Of a stretch of DNA of 64,000 nt, positions 1 through 11,972 are shown piece by piece. Origin of the DNA: Clavelina lepadiformis (Eukaryota > Chordata > Ascidiacea > Aplousobranchia > Clavelinidae); assembly GCF_947623445.1 (NCBI RefSeq), contig NC_135248.1, forward strand, positions 11,851,820 to 11,915,819, written 5' to 3'. The first letter of the stretch is position 1; every line of letters begins with the position of its first letter. The notes beneath the pieces were generated by a model. It had not been told where the DNA came from, searched no databases, and saw only the letters and a program-made list of their open reading frames with translations. The position numbers and the translations under genes are program-made.

Positions 1-2486
1 CTAGCCCTGTGTGGGTAACTGCTGTAAAAACAAGAATCCTTGACAAGTATATATTGTCTTCTGTGACATTCCTATGCTGAAAATAACTAATAGGCTACCT
101 GCTACTAATCACCTACCTATGGAAAGGTATTTCTTCGTTAGCACGTTAGCTAGCCTATACAAGTATACAGTAACGTGATTGACCCAGTATCAGCGTTCTT
201 TATTGTCCCGTATATATACTGCTTTACTATACTATATCTAATACAAAAAGGCTTGTTTGTATTGGTCTGCTATTTAAAGCGCAATTACACCAGATCGTTA
301 GCACTCTTTTGGTATAGCAAAAAGTTTACCACCGATTTATATGGCAACAACAAAGCGCTACATGGACTCTTGAGAAATACTTGACACATAACTCACAACA
401 AGGAAACTAAAAGCTTGTACGAATTATTGTCTGCGGTATAAACATATTCTGTTCCCGCTGTAGCTTACATTAAAGCATTTGTGCTAAAACAAAGCACTGG
501 AAAAAAGCGCAACACTCACACTTTGCACCACGTTGTCCACAAAAGCTGCACTTGTGTCAGCAACGTTGCCTTCTCTGCTCAAAGTACACTCTTATGCTCT
601 CTTGTCCCATTGAAGACCACAAAAGCTCACAAGTAGAGTCAAGTGATGCTTTCTTCTTACCTGTGATAAAGCGCCTATAGACCGCAAGCTGCAAACTTTT
701 AGAATTTAGAATTACACAAATAGAATAAAAAATTTACTTAATACAGTGTAATCAAGACAAAAATATGCAGATATCGTAAAACTGAGAGAATGTACATTAT
801 TCATCAACCCTACTTCCTGTTCCACTCGATTCAGTTCAAGCTGGTGTGTGATACTTTCGTTTTCCGAAAATGCTCCTTAGCGATACCAGATCCACAAGTT
901 AATAAATAATAATTATGCTGGAAAATTTACTTTTTCAGCATGAACATGCGCACAATTTTTATTGCAATTGATTTTTTTTGCTATAACACAACAGCGACCA
1001 CCACTATAGATCTCATACTTTGAAAGCCTAGGGTTTGTCAACGGTTTTCATAAAACTGTACCAATCTTAAAACGAACTCCGTAACAGAAAATTTAATCAT
1101 GCAAATAAGCATGCGATATGTGCTGACGTAATGACAAGTTTCACGTAACTTCAATGGTATGTTTGATGAGACGGTAAATTCTTGACAAAACAAAGCCACT
1201 TTCATATCTGTAGCATAACCTCAGAGTTTTGGTATGTAATTTGCTCCGTAATTTAATGCTAATCTTGTTGTAGTTGCTATATTCTGTAGATAAAATGTTT
1301 AGGTATTTTTGTGTCTATTTCTCGCTCTGTATATACGTGCGCGAATATGCACGAATATATATGAACAGTCATGGCGCGCACTGTACATTTGTACTATTTC
1401 TTGATTGCTGATGGGAATTTTAGTTAACGGTGATACTTACATATTCAAAAGTACCACTCCACTAGTTTAAGGCAAACATTTGTATCTACACTGTAGAATA
1501 ACTCTGCAAACGTTGCTCTACAAGTGGATGATTTAAGTGTCGAATTATTCGAAGTGAACGGTCCTGTATATATAGTTAAACTAAGAATGTTTTTCTGGAA
1601 TTTGGCTCTCCATAATATCGATTATTACGTAAAACCCTGTCAATAGGTTCAGGTTAGTTACCTGTTGACAACTTTACTGTATGTTGCTTATTGGTACGAC
1701 GAATTATGCGCAATAACAGTTGCATTTATCGTTTGGAAATCACCTTTAGTTTCTCTTATGACATCACAAGCATAGGTGACACAAAAGAAACTGTATCTAT
1801 TGAAGTTGTCAACCTTCATTCTTCTTTCTTTGCGATTACTTTTGAACATATTCCGGTTCGGAATTCACGAATATGAATGAAATGTTGGTGTATTATTTGA
1901 AGAATCGGTATCTTAAAACTAAATTACAATTGGAAAATAAAATCATACCCTACATTAGATTACGGCAGGAGATTCCAACCATTGGCCAGAGAACCGGCAC
2001 CGGACCATGGACAGTTTGCAGCCGGTCTGCAAAGGTTTCAAACAACTCTCGTGAAAAATTGAAAACGATACTTTTACAGTTCAATAGAAAACACAAGAAG
2101 CACGTTTTGCGTGTCACCGTTTATGTTCTTTATTTGTTTCGCAATTTTGAACGTGCAGGCAAAATAGGTTGCCAATTAAATCAGTCCAAATAAAACAATC
2201 TTGTTGTAAAGATGACGTGTTGACATTTCCACTGAGTTACTACAGGACACGTTATGGTGAAAGCGCCTTTAATACAATGACATATTTCTGTAAAATGTTC
2301 AGCATGGCTCGGGAAAGACGCAATGAATAACTGTTTGATTTTTTAGAACAAACAAATCTGGAGTGTCCTGCTACACGCGCTATAACCGCCCGAGTTATTT
2401 TGTTCCACTTCTCGCCGAGATGAAATGAAAGAAAACACGTGCAGACCCACAACAGCATATTTGTCGCATGACATTAGTTTTGGTAA

Positions 2487-2494
2487 TTATAGAC
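2487..2494. other. Empty target site of the copy 2 hAT insertion
   Basis: The 8-mer ttatagac is present once here, in flanks identical to those around the hAT element of copy 2, where it is present twice (23834-23841 and 24236-24243). It shows the pre-insertion state. Confidence 0.85.
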
Positions 2495-2738
2495 TATACA
2501 TTCTGATTACTTTAGGTAGTTTTGTTTAGTCGCAATAATTAAAACACTTTACTGGGACAATACATCGTTCTTTCTCCGTCCGTTTTCTTTTTCTAAACGA
2601 AAACGTTTCTACTTAAACCCGCAAAAGCAGCACAACGTCTATTTCCGGTTGCGTCTTTTGAAGAAAATTAATTGTAATATGACAGAGGTTGATTCTATGC
2701 AGCCAAGCAAATGTAGGTACACAATACACACTGATGTT

Positions 2739-2768
2739 ATGATGATGATGATGATGATGATGATGATG
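2739..2768. repeat. (ATG)10 microsatellite, copy 1
   Basis: Ten uninterrupted ATG units lie about 420 bp upstream of CRIP. The copy 2 equivalent has nine units. Confidence 0.9.
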
Positions 2769-3188
2769 TTTTTATGTTTATGATGATGTATGTTTTGCAG
2801 TTAGGGCATTCAGCAGAGAGTAGCAGAGCTCAATGAAATATATGAAACAATGTATTTGTATTTCTAAATAGATTTAATTGAAGCTTAGTTTAATTGTACT
2901 TATAAACCGTGGTCTTTTCGCCTCTCAAAGTTATAGGCCATGTGTTTTCTATAAGTATCGCGCTGGAGTGAGAGGTTCTGCTATAGAACATATCACTGCA
3001 TATATCGGTTGATTGGGTCTTTATCGTGTTTTGTTAAACAAATTAAAAAAACGCTTAGAGCGAGGCAGATATTACTATAGCTAGTCATATTGTGGGTGGA
3101 TATCATATTTAAAATGTATTACTTTCCGTACAGCAGAAATTTTATTTGTATCTGTTGAAAATTATTGCACGATTTCCACATTTACAAA

Positions 3189-3422
3189 ATGCCTAAGTGT
3201 CCAAACTGCAATAAAGAAGTATATTTTGCTGAAAAAGTGTCTTCTCTTGGGAAAGATTGGCATCGCCCTTGCCTTAGATGTATGAAGTGTGGAAAAAACT
3301 TGACAGCTGGAAGCCACGCCGAACATGAAGGCAAGCCGTACTGCCACAATCCTTGCTACGCTGCCTTGTTCGGTCCAGGAGGCTTTGGACACGGTTCAAA
3401 AACCGAGAGTCATAAATATTGA
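3189..3422 (+). CDS. CRIP1: Cysteine-rich intestinal protein (single LIM domain), copy 1
   Basis: This 77-aa protein is one LIM domain plus a short Gly-rich tail, the standard length and layout of the CRIP1 family of small intracellular zinc-binding LIM proteins. The visible zinc ligands are C4, C7, H25, C28 in the first finger and C31, C34, C52, C56 in the second; the family stretches DWHRPC and [10 protein letters not shown] are intact. I chose the ATG at 3189 because the translation then starts MPKCPNC as in the family; an in-frame ATG eight codons upstream would add a non-family extension. The gene has no intron in its coding region. It sits about 2.3 kb upstream of TBC1D32 on the same strand. 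The assignment to CRIP is firm; the exact paralogue (CRIP1 versus a pro-orthologue) is not resolved. Confidence 0.93.
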   Translation: MPKCPNCNKEVYFAEKVSSLGKDWHRPCLRCMKCGKNLTAGSHAEHEGKPYCHNPCYAALFGPGGFGHGSKTESHKY

Positions 3423-5715
3423 ACGTTTACTTATACACTTATACAGCTTGCAATTTTGTATTAATTAGTAACACCAAAAAACATTATCTTGTGTGTATAC
3501 ATAACAATGCTAAGCTTGTATTAATCTACTTAAACTTATTAAACTTCCACTTTAATATCTTTTACCGCTTGCTTGCTTAAGTAGGTTACAAGATTGTATG
3601 GCATATACGCTTCACTATACCTGCACCAGAACAATGACCTCTCTCTTTGAATGTTATCAAGTGGCCACAGTCACTACATACGTATGAGTTTAGATTTAAG
3701 GTTATCTTTAAACTTTTACATTCAACGTAACTAGATTCCAAAATTCATGGTTTTCCTCACGTATTGTAAGAAATTACTCACAGTAATCAAAGTCACAATG
3801 TTTGGCAGTAAAAATGCGTCTTGATTGCATGCGTGTTTTTTTGTTAGTTGTTTGTGCCGATTAAAGCGCTGATTTCACCCAAGAGCCTGGCTTGCGCTGA
3901 TTGCCGTTAGTAATGATGACTGTTGTATACGTTGGTGCCATAGAGAACACGCAGAAAGAGACGTTAAACGAGGGTAAGAAGGACGGTCGTGTGTTAAGCT
4001 AGACTGTTTTGAGACTTCGTCATCTCCTTTTTATAATCACATGAGTACCTTCTTTTAACACAAGTCGTTTATTGCAACGTGCAAGTATTTTATCTGGCTG
4101 TAGCGACAAACCGTTAAGCAGCAAGAACCGAGCAGAACGGACCAAATTCCATTACAAACATGTTCAACAGATGCAAGCGTCGGTCAAAACTTTTTCACAG
4201 CTCAAGGGTAGGCTTATTACAATACAAACGTTGCCCATCTGGAAACCCAATTGCATTTTTGTGAGCCAAAGTACGCCTACAAAAATGGTATAAGTTCTTC
4301 CACAGCAAAACAACGCTATAGGCTACGTATACGTAGAAGCTTTCGGTACTAGCCTACCTATATAGCCATTAGGCTAATAGGCCTACATAGCATAGGCTAG
4401 AGTTCATTAATATTAAAACGAGTAGCTCATGAGCACAAAGACGAAGAGGTTTGTGACTAAAGGCTGGAATTATTTCATTTTCAGCGCAACATACTTTTTT
4501 CTCATCTCGTTTTACGGGCTATGCACGAAAAAGTGACAGTTTTAGGCTTGTAATTTATTTTGTTCTTTGTCGCCATAAGCCGCTTACGTTCAAAACAAGT
4601 TAGCGATACTAAACCAAAAAATATCGAAAATCGCATTGTAGCCTATCTTTTATTTTTCTCCATTGATTTTATGACTTATTGGCTATGGTCAAAAGTATGA
4701 TACCAACCTTATCACAGGAATATATAACGAGAAATACACTTATTATAATCAGTGAACAGGCAAAAGCGGGGCAACTATTTTTTCCCAAACTATATTTTCG
4801 TCGTCAAAACTAAGTCATGGTTAAAAAATAATTCAGCTTGAAAAAAGAAGGTTTCTATTGCATATTTACATCGAAATTTGGCGATTTACAAAAAGTTTTG
4901 TGTTTAATAAAATATCACTTTCCACCATTTGGAAAATATTGAAGCTTCACATAACTTAGCTTGCATGACGTGCGACGGGGTTTCTTAAACTGGAGGAAGT
5001 CAAACAGCCCTCAACGGTGAGATACTGAGATTTACGTAATTCATAAAGTAACTTCATAGGTAGGCCTACCACAGTACCGCAGTACTATATAGTATCGAAT
5101 TACTGTACAGCGATATTTTTTCAGTACCGATACCAATACTGTTTTCGTTTTTAAAGGCAAGAAAAAAGTTTGTGCTAGAGGTAAGCAAAAATGAAGAAAA
5201 TATTTAGATGTTCATTTAAAAAAAGTTTAAGAAAAAATGACATAGGATTGGAGAACATTATGTAGCCTACGTTTGGTTTGGTATGTATATTTCTTTTGTC
5301 TAAAATTGACTCCCATCGGTAGCGTTACGTTACCGTCAGTCATTTTTTGACCGGAAAATAACTGAAAACATTAGTTGTAATTATTATTTATTCCTTGCTG
5401 TTGGCTCATAACCGTCTTAGTAGTAAGGTCTAGTTTTTCTTTTGGTTGACTGTCGAAGAAGTAATTCTAGTGTAGTCATGTTAGATATTTAAAAATTTCC
5501 AATGAAAAAAAAAAATTTAAATTATTGTGATTTCTATGTTAAGTTTTGTATCTGGGGCAACTCGGGAAGCTTTTGCGCATTGTGGTACTTGCGCTTTAAT
5601 TTGTTTGTTGCCAGTTGAAAGTTGATATTGCGTCTGTTAACTGTTATTGTTGTATTTTGTGCTAGATATTTTCATCACGTAACTATTTTTGCATAACTTT
5701 TTGACACTGGTGAAA
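3423..5715. other. Intergenic region CRIP to TBC1D32 (copy 1)
   Basis: I see no gene. The 73-codon open frame at 4072-4293 has no recognisable domain and no coding support. Around 4320-4410 and 5055-5110 there are clusters of short palindromic taggcctac-type words, and a poly-A run lies at about 5506. The equivalent in copy 2 is 27573-29865, nearly identical. Confidence 0.5.
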
Positions 5716-8700
5716 ATGACCGCAACGGAGGAGGAGATATTAGCCGGACTGCACCAACTCTTAAAAAATGTTGAACCCTCAATAAAAAGCTCGCCGGATG
5801 CAGTTGACGTCGCTGAAGATACGATTTTACATCTAGAAGAAACTGATGAGAATTTTCATAAGTGCGATAAAAATGTTTTTACCTATTATTAGCTTATTTG
5901 TTTGTTACTATTACTAGCAATTAGGCTAGCAAAGCTTGAATGTTAGATCACATTGCCTTGGTGCGGTGGTTCTTAACAGGCAGCCTGCGGCTGTGGGGTC
6001 CTTGGACCCCTACCCCTGTAGATTAATTATTTAAAAGGATTTCTTTTATTTTTTGATATGATATTTTGTTCAGTTGTAGTCATATCAAAAAGTTGTACTG
6101 TTTTTGGGTGAGAAATCTCCTGCGCCACAAGATGAAACAATAGCCTCAGTATGTGCCATTGATTTTTATTCCCCACACACCCAGCAAACTTTCCAATCTA
6201 AAGTTATAGCCCAACCTATATAATGGCTTTTAACACCATCACGCCAATATTTGCATCTTTGTACGCATGAATTTTCGTCAAAAGCTGCCGTACTTTCCCA
6301 TCAACTTGAAGATGTGAATAGTTATGAGATGATAGAAGAGAAATGAAGATGTAATATCACCCACCCAAAGAAATGGAGTCCACTAACACCTCAATGTTGC
6401 TGTCTTGACCTTACTTGCTTGCTGTAGTATAGCAATGATTTTGTATTTTGGGCCGTAAAAGTTACAAATTTTATATTAAATTTTTGCAATCCGTTCTGTG
6501 ACGATCCACTGTTTTCAATGACTCTTTTAAAGGGTCTGTGACCAGCAAGAGGTGATGACTCTGAAACTGAAACTCTGAAACTCATCACTGTGCACACTGA
6601 ACTTTAACACGCTTATGGAGATTTATAATGAACAAACAAAATAATTTAGTTTTTCAATGCTGATTTATAATAAAAAAAACAGAAAATTGAAGCTTCAGTT
6701 CATTTTGTCACACTAAAATTTGTGTCTCAGTATTTTACCCAAACAAACAAGGCCAATTTGGTTAAAAGTTTGAAATAATTAATAACAATGAACAACAACT
6801 TGAAGCTTTAGTGCACGCCATCATGATAAAAGGCAAAAGTCCAGTATTGTATGAGAGAGACATGTGTCTACCGAAAGTGTTTTTAAAGCATTTAAATTCT
6901 TGCTCTGTAAGATGCATAAAACATATATGCTTTACATTAAACTTAGCTGGTAGGTCATACTATAGCAGCCTTTGGATGTTGGCATGCTTCCCCAGGAAAA
7001 TTTTGAATTTATACAATATTGAGAATGGCATAGGATGCACCAAATTTTGTTTAATTTTGGGATATTTGTTTAAAATTTTCAGTCAACTAAGGGCATTTTT
7101 TTGCTACCAATTCATGAAACAAATTCAGTGCTAGGCTATCAATTTATAAAAAGCCTCATCTTTAACGGTTTCCAGTAATTAATATAACTTAAATAATAGT
7201 GAGTCGTTAGAACAAACTTTAATAGGTGTTATGTTTCACTTGCCGATGTACGATATCAAAAGTGTAATTTTCTCACTTAGCAGTACTGAGAAGTGTATTT
7301 GTGTACTAATTAGTGGTGTAACTGTTATATCATATATGCATATATATTTAATACATATAGCACAAATTGATTGCTGTTTTAAAACTTTGTGTTAATGACA
7401 AAAATATTGAATATTTAGATATGATTTGGTGAAACACATTCGGCAGTGCCTTGAAAAGGAATTAGGATCGCTTGTGGATGAGGAAATTGAAAAAATGAGT
7501 ATTTCTGGTGGAACTCATTCTGTTACACACCAAGAAACATTGGTTCAGGCAGTAACTAAAAAGACTACCGACTCCCAAATGTGAGAATTTTACTTTCCTA
7601 AACAATAAATTCCATACAACATATATATATATATATATTGCTAAAAGATACCAATAATTAATAGAACAACATAATCTGTTATGTATTCATGGTATGCTAT
7701 CATATGATATGTAACTAAATACATATATATATATATTACTAGTGAACCAATAATTTAAAAGTACAAATATTATGATCTTATTGTTTATCAATTTCCCTTA
7801 AAGATTTTCTGACTTAAGCCAAGACTTGCATGCGGTAACTTCATCAGCCGTAAGCACACTGTTGAAAAGTGTTGAAGAAGAGCAAAACAGCACCTTAAGT
7901 GATGAAGATACTGAAAGCCAAATTAGCAAACGAATGAAGTCGGTATTTAGCGAAGGGGCGTCTTCCTTTGGGTCGTCTTTCAATCAAGGAATGTTTTTCA
8001 TGAGTCAGGTATATAAGCGTCAAATTATTAATTTATCAATGAGTTGTTTAGATTTCACTGGTACCAGTATATAAAGCAAAGCTTGTTAGATTATATTATG
8101 GTTTGTTAAGCGTACAACTTCTTGTGTTACGTTTACAAAATTGTATCCAATGTTATATACCGCAACTATCAAGATCTAGCAAAAGTTCGAAAATAGCATA
8201 CAGGCTAAGTTGCAAGTGGTTGAAGAAACTATTAAACACACAGGAACAATTTCACTGCATTGCTGAAGAACTTGACTCTCGGCAACCGTTAAACATTCGA
8301 AGAGAAGCACTGATTCGTCTGTGTCAAGTGCCACCGTCTGATGTAATGGCGAGCGAAAGTTGGGCACAACTTCGGGTGTCGCTGATCGATGCGCTCGCTG
8401 ACAGTGATGCTTACATTTCTCACACTGCTCTTAGTTTCCACGCGAAGATGTTTGCAGGTGCTTGAAGTTGGTTTTGATGTTTTTATTGTTTTAATAGGTT
8501 AGGTTGCGGGTGGTGCACGTTGCTCACATTGCACGGTGAAGTTTTGCAATCGTTTGTTTTTACAATGTCATGATTTATCGTTCCGTTTTTTGCAAGTCTA
8601 AAATAAAAATTCGGGTCCAGGGCACTAGCATTGTTGCCGAACAAATTAACCCTACAAACAAACTCCAGTTACACAGGTTTTTCTTTCACCAAGATAAAAA

Positions 8701-10566
8701 AGATGTTTAAAGTGTATGTAAGTGTTTGGACTACAACAGTATAAGTTTCCCGATACACATTATGTATTGATGGCTTATAAAAGAATAATTGTCTTGTGTA
8801 AGTTGTGTTTGAGGCATGTCCAGGTATAATATATTGTACAGTAATCATCAATGGTCAAATGTTATTGTATTAGTGTCCAACTCACATATTATGAGAAGCA
8901 CTTACACTTGCTTAGCTGAGCATTTGCTGAGAAGGTTTAAATCTACATCACACCTTCCACTTCTTTCTGAACCTCTGGATATCACTGAACCCTTTGTTGT
9001 ACAAACTCTAAAAAGGTTTACCATTTATCACTTAAATTACCATTTAAAGGTTTACCATTTAAATGTTGTAATCTTTACATATTTTATTGCTTTTACTTTT
9101 AAGTTAACTGCTATTTGAGGTGGTGAGGATTGCTAAATTTGAATTCGTCAACCGTTATGAGATTTTTTACTAAATACAAATTAGGGTTCGGTTAGCAAAT
9201 GAATTCCAACGGGAAGTCCCATTAATATGGGTTCGTTACCCTGAAAATTTCTTAGAAGTTGTCATCGACAGCACATTGAGTTTACTCACGGGTCATATGA
9301 AAACAGGTTTGAGATTTTTGTATTCTGAAGTTATATGGTCAGAATGTTTTAATTTGTTGTTGGTATTTTTGAATATTGTGTTATTTTTCTTGTAATTATT
9401 GTGGCAAAAGCATAATTTGCTACACAGCTGGCAAGGACAGCACCAGAGAAAGAGTGTCTGTGCTTCATTTTTTATCACTAGTGGACACTAAAGCACACTG
9501 GTTCCGGCGTTGGCTGCACAGCAATTACAGTCGTGCCACCGTCATAAAAAGAATTGAAGAAAAATACAGGTTAGTGAAAAGAAATCTTTTGCTGTAGGCA
9601 AAAACCAAATTTAAGCCTCATGTCTTTGAAATATAAAATGTTTTCCTAGACTGCTTGTCGTTGAGTCTGTGCAGCAGTGTCTATTATTCTGCCAGGATTG
9701 TGTAGGTCGCAATCATACTTTGCCTCGACATAGTACAGACAAAGTTGAAAGGAGGTATCACTCATAAAACGCACAAGTTTTGAACATTTGTATCTGTGAA
9801 TGCAATTTTTTATTGTTGTTTACTTAAATGTGGTGTTTTTGCTATTATACCTGCTACATCATTTTGTGTTAAAAAGGACAACGTACATGCCAAATGAAGT
9901 TCAATATGCATATTTTTGCCATTCTTTGTCATTAATTGCACAAATACTGCATTATTCTGGTGGCCGAAACCTATTTCCGTTGACCATTTCATCCAAAACT
10001 TTATCAATTCAACATCTCCTTGTATCTTGGATTAAGGTCAGAAGCACTTTAGAATGTGAATATGATCACGACAAGGGTGTAGTACTGCACAATTAAAGAA
10101 AGTTTTTTGCTTTTAAAGCTGCTCAATTATGCCAAATATAAGCCTAAACCTGGCCACAAGATTTACGAGTCTGCAGCGTTGGTGGGAAAGGTACTGACTG
10201 TTCATCAATGCTGTTATTATCATTTAACGTGTAATTTGTTTGAATTGACGTAAATCAATGCATCTCCATTCATTTAGGCTTTGTGCAGTCTTTGCATGTC
10301 AAATGCATTTGTAAAAAGCTGTATTTCTAGTGAAGTCATCAGCGCTTTACTTCAACCAATTAAGTCTTGGTTAGGTAAGTTAACAATGAAATTCAATGAA
10401 ACAGTTACTTGAAAAGTCTGTTCTTAACGACCAATTTAATTTCAGGTGATTCGAATCCCAGGGCCAGTGAGATGACCATGTTGCATACGTCAGAAATCTT
10501 GGCAGCCCTAGCATCTACCTGCTCTGGAAGAAAATTACTCATGGAAACTAAAGAGAAAGACAAGAA
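5716..10566 (+). CDS. TBC1D32: TBC1D32 (broad-minded), 3'-truncated duplicate: exons 1-12 only
   Basis: This copy holds the first twelve coding exons of the TBC1D32 gene: 5716-5861, 7419-7580, 7804-8008, 8244-8457, 8874-9015, 9185-9306, 9428-9569, 9650-9754, 9877-10036, 10119-10190, 10278-10374 and 10446-10566. All phases agree and give about 562 residues of the N-terminal helical-repeat region; the C-terminal TBC-like part is absent. Homology with copy 2 ends 24 bp after the last donor, where the duplication junction lies. Reading through that donor gives an in-frame stop at once (AAG AAG TAA), so a short protein is possible. The next splice acceptor downstream on this strand belongs to the truncated GPCR (11973), but that join is out of frame. 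It is probably a non-functional or truncated paralogue. Confidence 0.85.
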
Positions 10567-10583
10567 GTAAAACGAGTTTTATC

Positions 10584-10633
10584 ATTTTATCATGTATAGT
10601 CTATCAGTCTATCTATTTTATCATGTATAGTCT
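10584..10633. repeat. Short direct repeat at the duplication junction
   Basis: The 19-mer attttatcatgtatagtct occurs at 10584-10602 and again at 10615-10633. The first seven bases are the last bases shared with copy 2 (34731-34737); the rest belongs to the GPCR side. A repeat of junction sequence is what template-switching repair leaves. Confidence 0.8.
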
Positions 10634-11972
10634 AAGAACTGCAGCTACCCCAATCCAGTCGTGGTAATGTCCGTGAACGATCCCATATTAATGTCATTAA
10701 AAGAATATTACACCATCACAGAGGCAAAACCATAATAGTAACAACTGGACCGACAACCGATGAAATAACTGCGCCAACTTTTTAAGACACTTTTTAAAGT
10801 TAACTAAAGAAAAGTTTCGTGAACTCATCCATTTAACGAAAATCATAAGGTTATTTTCATTTTTTTGGGGATGATATTATTCCGTTATTGAAATAGGATC
10901 ATGTCTCGTTACAACCCGTCGGTCAGGTAGCAGTTTTTCAGACCAAAACGTGCAGGTACACCAATCCACAATCACAACACGATTGATTACTGAACAGGAT
11001 GTTACGTTTTAGCAAAACAGATGACATTCCCTTCCGGTTTAAATCAGATTGGTGACGTCAAATGGTGCTTAATTGTTTTCCCGTGGCCGGTGTAACTCGT
11101 ATGAATTGTGACGCAACAGGCATGCTCTTACAGGTGCGATATGTTTATGTTTTTCAAAATTTCGTCGATTGCGGAAGCTTTACTTGCATCACAATGCGAG
11201 CGGTGTTAGTAACAGACGAACGATTTGTTGTAACAACGTCTGCTTCCTTCGTGCATGTCATGATTCTAAACATGCTAATACCTGTGTGTGGCTAACACCT
11301 GGCCTGTTTAAGTAGAGTGGCAATGCGCGTCTTGTTAAATGTTTGTATTTTTTAACTGTACCCTATTACCGCACCATCGTTATTATAATCTGACTAGATT
11401 TTTCTGATAGTTTTCCTGTAAACTATATCTCAAGTATTTTACCGTAAAGTTCATGAAATAGTTTTAACATTACGTTAAGTTGCCGTGCTCATTGCTCTGT
11501 TGTGTTATGTGTACTGCAAAAGCGTTACTTGTAGGGTCTTTGTCCTGAAGCTTATAGTAACTTGGACAGGCCTGTATAGCTTGAAAATATATTTTCGAGA
11601 AAATTTCACAGTTTCATTTCACACTTTCAATACTTGTACTTATTTAATAAGAAATGTTACCGAGAAAAACCTGAGTTAGTCGTTTTCAGTGGAAAGCGAC
11701 AAGAGTGGAGTTTTTACTGCAAAGCTCTGAACATAAACGGAACATTTTATGTTTATTTTGTGTGAACATCATCATATTTCATAAAATTAAAACCTAAAAG
11801 CGAACGAATGATTGTTCAAACAATAACCGTGATAATTTTGAGATAGGTCGTTGTACTGAGGTTTCTTAGTTCTCTGGAAAGCGTTCTTTACAATTCCTTA
11901 TAAAAGGTTTCGTATAACGAAAACGAGTGCACACCTTACGTTTTCAACAACGTTCTATTACATTTCCCACAG
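10591..11972. other. GPCR intron remnant at the start of copy 2
   Basis: I searched this stretch on the + strand for the missing GPCR exons (TM1-TM3, DRY motif) and found none. The open frames at 11062-11295 and 11485-11679 have no receptor-like motifs. By inference it is the right-hand part of the intron before the TM4 exon. Confidence 0.55.

Larger units (their letters stand above)
1..3188. other. Non-coding sequence upstream of CRIP copy 1
   Basis: I see no supportable gene here. Short open frames around 1691-2193 and 2252-2458 are broken by indels in the copy at 23066-23821, so they are not under coding constraint. The stretch holds the empty hAT target site (2487-2494), the point where copy 2 carries 2.4 kb of extra DNA (around 2592) and an ATG microsatellite (2739-2768). 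A pyrimidine-rich AG at about 3131-3136 could be a 5'-UTR or trans-splice acceptor for CRIP; that is a guess. Confidence 0.5.
1..10590. repeat. Copy 1 (right-hand part) of a ~24-kb tandem duplication
   Basis: This stretch aligns in direct orientation with 21557-34737. Base 1 pairs with 21557, CRIP starts pair 3189/27339, TBC1D32 starts pair 5716/29866, and homology stops at 10590/34737. The offset at the right end (24147) equals the length of 10591-34737, which is the signature of a head-to-tail tandem duplication with its junction at 10590/10591. The left part (1 to about 2590) is clearly more diverged than the right part. Copy 1 must continue left of the window. Confidence 0.93.

Noticed and set aside
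1691..2193. Overlapping open frames of 61 and 106 codons in copy 1
   Set aside because: The matching region in copy 2 (23066-23560) carries frame-breaking indels and a TG expansion, so there is no coding constraint.
5970..6030. hAT-like terminal sequence in TBC1D32 intron 1
   Set aside because: Only one end is recognisable and no target duplication could be paired, so it is not listed as an element.
6811..7134. 107-codon open frame inside TBC1D32 intron 1, identical in copy 2
   Set aside because: Identity is due to the recent duplication; no domain, no splice sites and an intronic position.
11062..11679. Candidate upstream exons for the truncated GPCR
   Set aside because: Translation in all three plus frames shows no TM1-3, DRY or disulphide cysteine pattern.
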